Source: Levilactobacillus suantsaiihabitans (lineage in GTDB: Bacteria > Bacillota > Bacilli > Lactobacillales > Lactobacillaceae). From it: a stretch of 64,000 nucleotides of DNA. The translations under genes and the position numbers were made by a program. This document shows, in pieces, positions 62,010 through 64,000 of the stretch (position 1 is its first letter; every line of letters begins with the position of its first letter). The notes beneath the pieces are model-generated. The model worked only from the letters and a program-made list of their open reading frames with translations. It made no database searches and had not been told where the DNA came from. Location: assembly GCF_004745505.1 (NCBI RefSeq), contig NZ_RKLX01000012.1:1-64000 (forward strand). The letters run 5' to 3'.

Positions 62010-63476
62010 CTATTCAGGCATCGTCTGCACGTACGTGTGAATATCCTTGATGATGGCCATCTTGTGGTCCCAGCAGTCTTTGGACAGATCCACCGGATAC
62101 TTTTGCGGGTTCAAGTCCCGTTTGTACTCTGGCCACAGGTTCGCCAAGGCCCCCCGACACCGGTCCCGCACCGCAGACAGCGTCGGTAGCTTGTAGACCA
62201 GTTCGCCGCGGTCGAAAATGTTTTGCAAAATCGGCCGTGCGTTGAAGTCGTTGACCGTCTTGTTGATGTAGGTGTAGTTGGGATGGAACATGAACAGCGA
62301 TTCTTCGTTACGCGGATCTTCATCGATCAACGCCACGTAATCCCCTTCCGTCTTGCCGTCCGCCTTCTTGGTGATGCGCCAAACTTGCTTCTTGCCCGGC
62401 GTCGTCACCTTTTCGGCGTTGTTGGACAGCTTGATGGTGCCCTTCATCTGGCCGTGGTCGTCGGCAATGGCCACCATCTTGTAAACGGCGCCCAAGGCTG
62501 GCTGGTCAAAGGCCGTGATCAGCTTGGTGCCGACCCCCCAGACGTCGATCTTGGCGTCTTGCATCTTGAGACTTTGAATCGTCTTTTCGTCCAGGTCATT
62601 AGAGGCGTAAATTTTGGCATTCGGGAAGCCCGCTTCGTCCAGCTTTTGCCGCACCCGTTTGGACAGGTACGCCATATCTCCGGAGTCGATCCGCACGCCT
62701 TGGAAATTGATCTGGTCGCCGAGTTCCTTGGCCACCTTGATGGCGTTCGGCACCCCACTACGCAACGTATCGTAGGTGTCGACTAAGAAGACGCAGTCGC
62801 GATGCGTCTTGGCGTAGGCCATGAAGGCATCGTAGTCGTTGCCGTACGTTTGGACCAGCGCGTGGGCATGAGTTCCGCTGATGGGAATCCCAAAGATCTT
62901 GCCGGCCCGCACGTTAGAGGTCGCGTCAAAGCCCCCGATAAAGGCGGCCCGAGTGCCCCAGATGGCGGCGTCAAATTCTTGGGCCCGCCGCGTGCCAAAT
63001 TCCATCAACGCGTCATCCCCGGCCACGGAGCGAATCCGTGCAGCCTTGGTGGCAATCAGCGTTTGATAGTTGATGATGTTCAAGATGGCCGTTTCGACTA
63101 ATTGGCAATCCGCCAACGGCCCTTCCACCTGTAACAGCGGTTCGTGGGCGTAAACCAATTCGCCTTCCACAGCCGAGCGAATCGAGCCCCGGAATTGGAA
63201 ATTCTTTAAGTAATTCAAGAAGTCTTCGGAATAATCTTCAGCTTCTCGTAAGTAATCAATATCCGTTTGGGAAAAATGCAGGTTTTGGATATAATGGACA
63301 ATGTGTTCCAGACCAGCGAAGACCGCGTAACCGTTTTTAAACGGCATCTCACGGAAAAAGACTTCGAAGACCGCGTGTTTATCAGCGATTCCTTGTTCGT
63401 AGTAAGTTTGAATCATATTGATCTGGTAGGCATCCGTGTGCAGAGTCATACTGTCGTCAGGATACAAATTCGTCAT
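62010..63476 (-). CDS. pncB: Nicotinate phosphoribosyltransferase
   Basis: It salvages nicotinate with PRPP and ATP to form nicotinate mononucleotide. The 488-residue protein is of the longer Gram-positive type. It shows LHTDAYQINMIQTYYEQG (about 12-29), EFGTRRAQEFDAAIWGTRAA (about 158-177), the phosphorylated-His region GIPISGTHAHALV (about 196-208) and GVRIDSGDMAYLSK (about 258-271) in the PRPP site. AAGGGAG precedes the ATG. An extended -10 lies about 70 bases upstream. It is followed by nadE after a repeat-filled gap. Confidence 0.96.
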   Translation of the reverse strand: MTNLYPDDSMTLHTDAYQINMIQTYYEQGIADKHAVFEVFFREMPFKNGYAVFAGLEHIVHYIQNLHFSQTDIDYLREAEDYSEDFLNYLKNFQFRGSIRSAVEGELVYAHEPLLQVEGPLADCQLVETAILNIINYQTLIATKAARIRSVAGDDALMEFGTRRAQEFDAAIWGTRAAFIGGFDATSNVRAGKIFGIPISGTHAHALVQTYGNDYDAFMAYAKTHRDCVFLVDTYDTLRSGVPNAIKVAKELGDQINFQGVRIDSGDMAYLSKRVRQKLDEAGFPNAKIYASNDLDEKTIQSLKMQDAKIDVWGVGTKLITAFDQPALGAVYKMVAIADDHGQMKGTIKLSNNAEKVTTPGKKQVWRITKKADGKTEGDYVALIDEDPRNEESLFMFHPNYTYINKTVNDFNARPILQNIFDRGELVYKLPTLSAVRDRCRGALANLWPEYKRDLNPQKYPVDLSKDCWDHKMAIIKDIHTYVQTMPE

Positions 63477-63543
63477 AATGAGCTACTCCCTTAGCTGGTT
63501 TTTGAGCCGGATTTAATGATTTAAATTTAATTTCAATAGTCTT

Positions 63544-63549
63544 ATTTTA
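63544..63549 (-). promoter_or_regulatory. Extended -10 promoter of pncB
   Basis: The minus strand reads TGCTAAAAT; ATGACG 17 bases upstream is a weak -35 candidate. Confidence 0.55.
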
Positions 63550-63636
63550 GCATGAAACAAACAGAGCGTCATACAATTTAGTGCGGTACCGGGGGCTTAA
63601 TTCGTTCTCGTACCAATCCTTGAGAGGAGTCCCCTT

Positions 63637-64000
63637 ATGCAAACCACATTTCCGACCGTCACCGTGCTTGACCTACCCTTCGTCAAGACCACGGCGGCGG
63701 CCCTCCTACCCGTCTTACAACAGCGCATCAGTGACCGGCAAAACACCTTCGTGGTGACCGCCAATCCGGAGATCGCCATGTACGCCCACGAGCACGCCGA
63801 CTACCGCGACCTGTTGCTTAGCGCCGACTTCATCACACCAGATGGCGTCGGTATCCTGGACGGGGCCAAAATTTTGAAACAACCGCTGCCCGAACGGATC
63901 ACCGGATTTGACACCCTGCAGGCCTTACTCGCCTGGGGCAGTGACCATCACCGCTCCGCGTACTTTTTAGGGGCCAAGCCGGCCGTCATCGCCCAACTGA
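63637..64000 (+). CDS. TagA/WecG/CpsF-family glycosyltransferase (partial, runs off the window)
   Basis: The frame is open from the ATG at 63637 (GAGAGGAG seven bases upstream) to the window edge, 121 codons. The family transfers N-acetylmannosamine or a related sugar to undecaprenyl-linked GlcNAc in wall teichoic acid or polysaccharide synthesis. Typical motifs are VVTANPEIAMYAHEH (about 39-53), LLSADFITPDGVGILDGAKI (about 60-79), where the catalytic Asp lies, and PERITGFDTLQALL. The C-terminal half is missing. It is divergent from pncB. Confidence 0.9.
   Translation, partial: MQTTFPTVTVLDLPFVKTTAAALLPVLQQRISDRQNTFVVTANPEIAMYAHEHADYRDLLLSADFITPDGVGILDGAKILKQPLPERITGFDTLQALLAWGSDHHRSAYFLGAKPAVIAQL

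Noticed and set aside
1-64000. CRISPR array or prophage
   Set aside because: No regularly spaced short repeats, Cas genes, integrase or structural phage genes were found in the window.

Overview
The window is chromosomal DNA of a low-GC Gram-positive bacterium. The best fit is a member of the Lactobacillaceae, probably the Levilactobacillus/Lactiplantibacillus side of the family. The reasons are the Bacillales/Lactobacillales gene order radA-yacL-gltX-cysS-mrnC-rlmB-rae1-sigH-rpmG-secE-nusG-rplK-rplA-rplJ-rplL, strong AAGGAGG ribosome binding sites with many GTG and TTG starts, PepC, an LPQTxE-type sorting signal, a KxYKxGKxW-like signal peptide and LCP/Tex/PncB homologues typical of lactobacilli. 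The genus is an inference. No rRNA, CRISPR array, complete insertion sequence or prophage was seen; there is one tRNA (Leu, anticodon AAG).

Layout. 0-13.9 kb is a conserved minus-strand block: ribosomal proteins, NusG/SecE, a SigH-like factor, RNA processing, Cys and Glu tRNA synthetases, YacL, RadA and dUTPase. 14.3-18 kb carries plus-strand central metabolism genes (acetyltransferase-rpiA, aldo/keto reductase, pepC). 18.1-27.4 kb is a divergent carbohydrate locus. Its minus operon encodes a 2-hydroxyacid dehydrogenase, a cytosolic beta-propeller-like protein of unknown function, an FGGY kinase, an L-xylulose-5-P 3-epimerase and an L-ribulose-5-P 4-epimerase. Its plus side encodes a LacI regulator, two YhcH/YiaL-family proteins and an MFS transporter. 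Five copies of a palindrome, GTTAANCGNTTAAC, and two CcpA cre-like sites lie in its control regions. I infer that the enzymes turn an L-xylulose-type sugar into D-xylulose 5-phosphate; the true substrate is not evident.

27.5-31.5 kb holds two paralogous membrane-anchored serine hydrolases, a small membrane protein and phosphoglycerate mutase. 31.8-39.8 kb is a surface/exported protein cluster in decay: three of its four genes are broken by in-frame stops or a frameshift, including a giant LPQTSE-anchored MucBP-like protein, and two promoter regions are copies of each other. 40.3-46.4 kb holds EamA and AEC transporters, an LCP protein and a small cyclic-di-GMP pair (EAL phosphodiesterase and GGDEF cyclase). 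46.8-51.7 kb holds a mannose-family PTS (IIA-IIB, internal terminator, IIC-IID), a HAD phosphatase and a MATE exporter. 52-55.7 kb is an accessory stretch with a lipoprotein, small membrane proteins, a small HTH protein, a secreted protein, an 86-bp direct repeat and a frameshifted small gene. 55.9-64 kb holds tRNA-Leu, thrB, a SprT-like protein, tex, a small helical protein, nadE, pncB and the start of a TagA/WecG-type glycosyltransferase.

Across the window the intergenic gaps carry a dispersed family of GC-rich repeats in both orientations, plus a 178-bp tandem repeat at 4.7-5.2 kb; these explain many spurious open frames.
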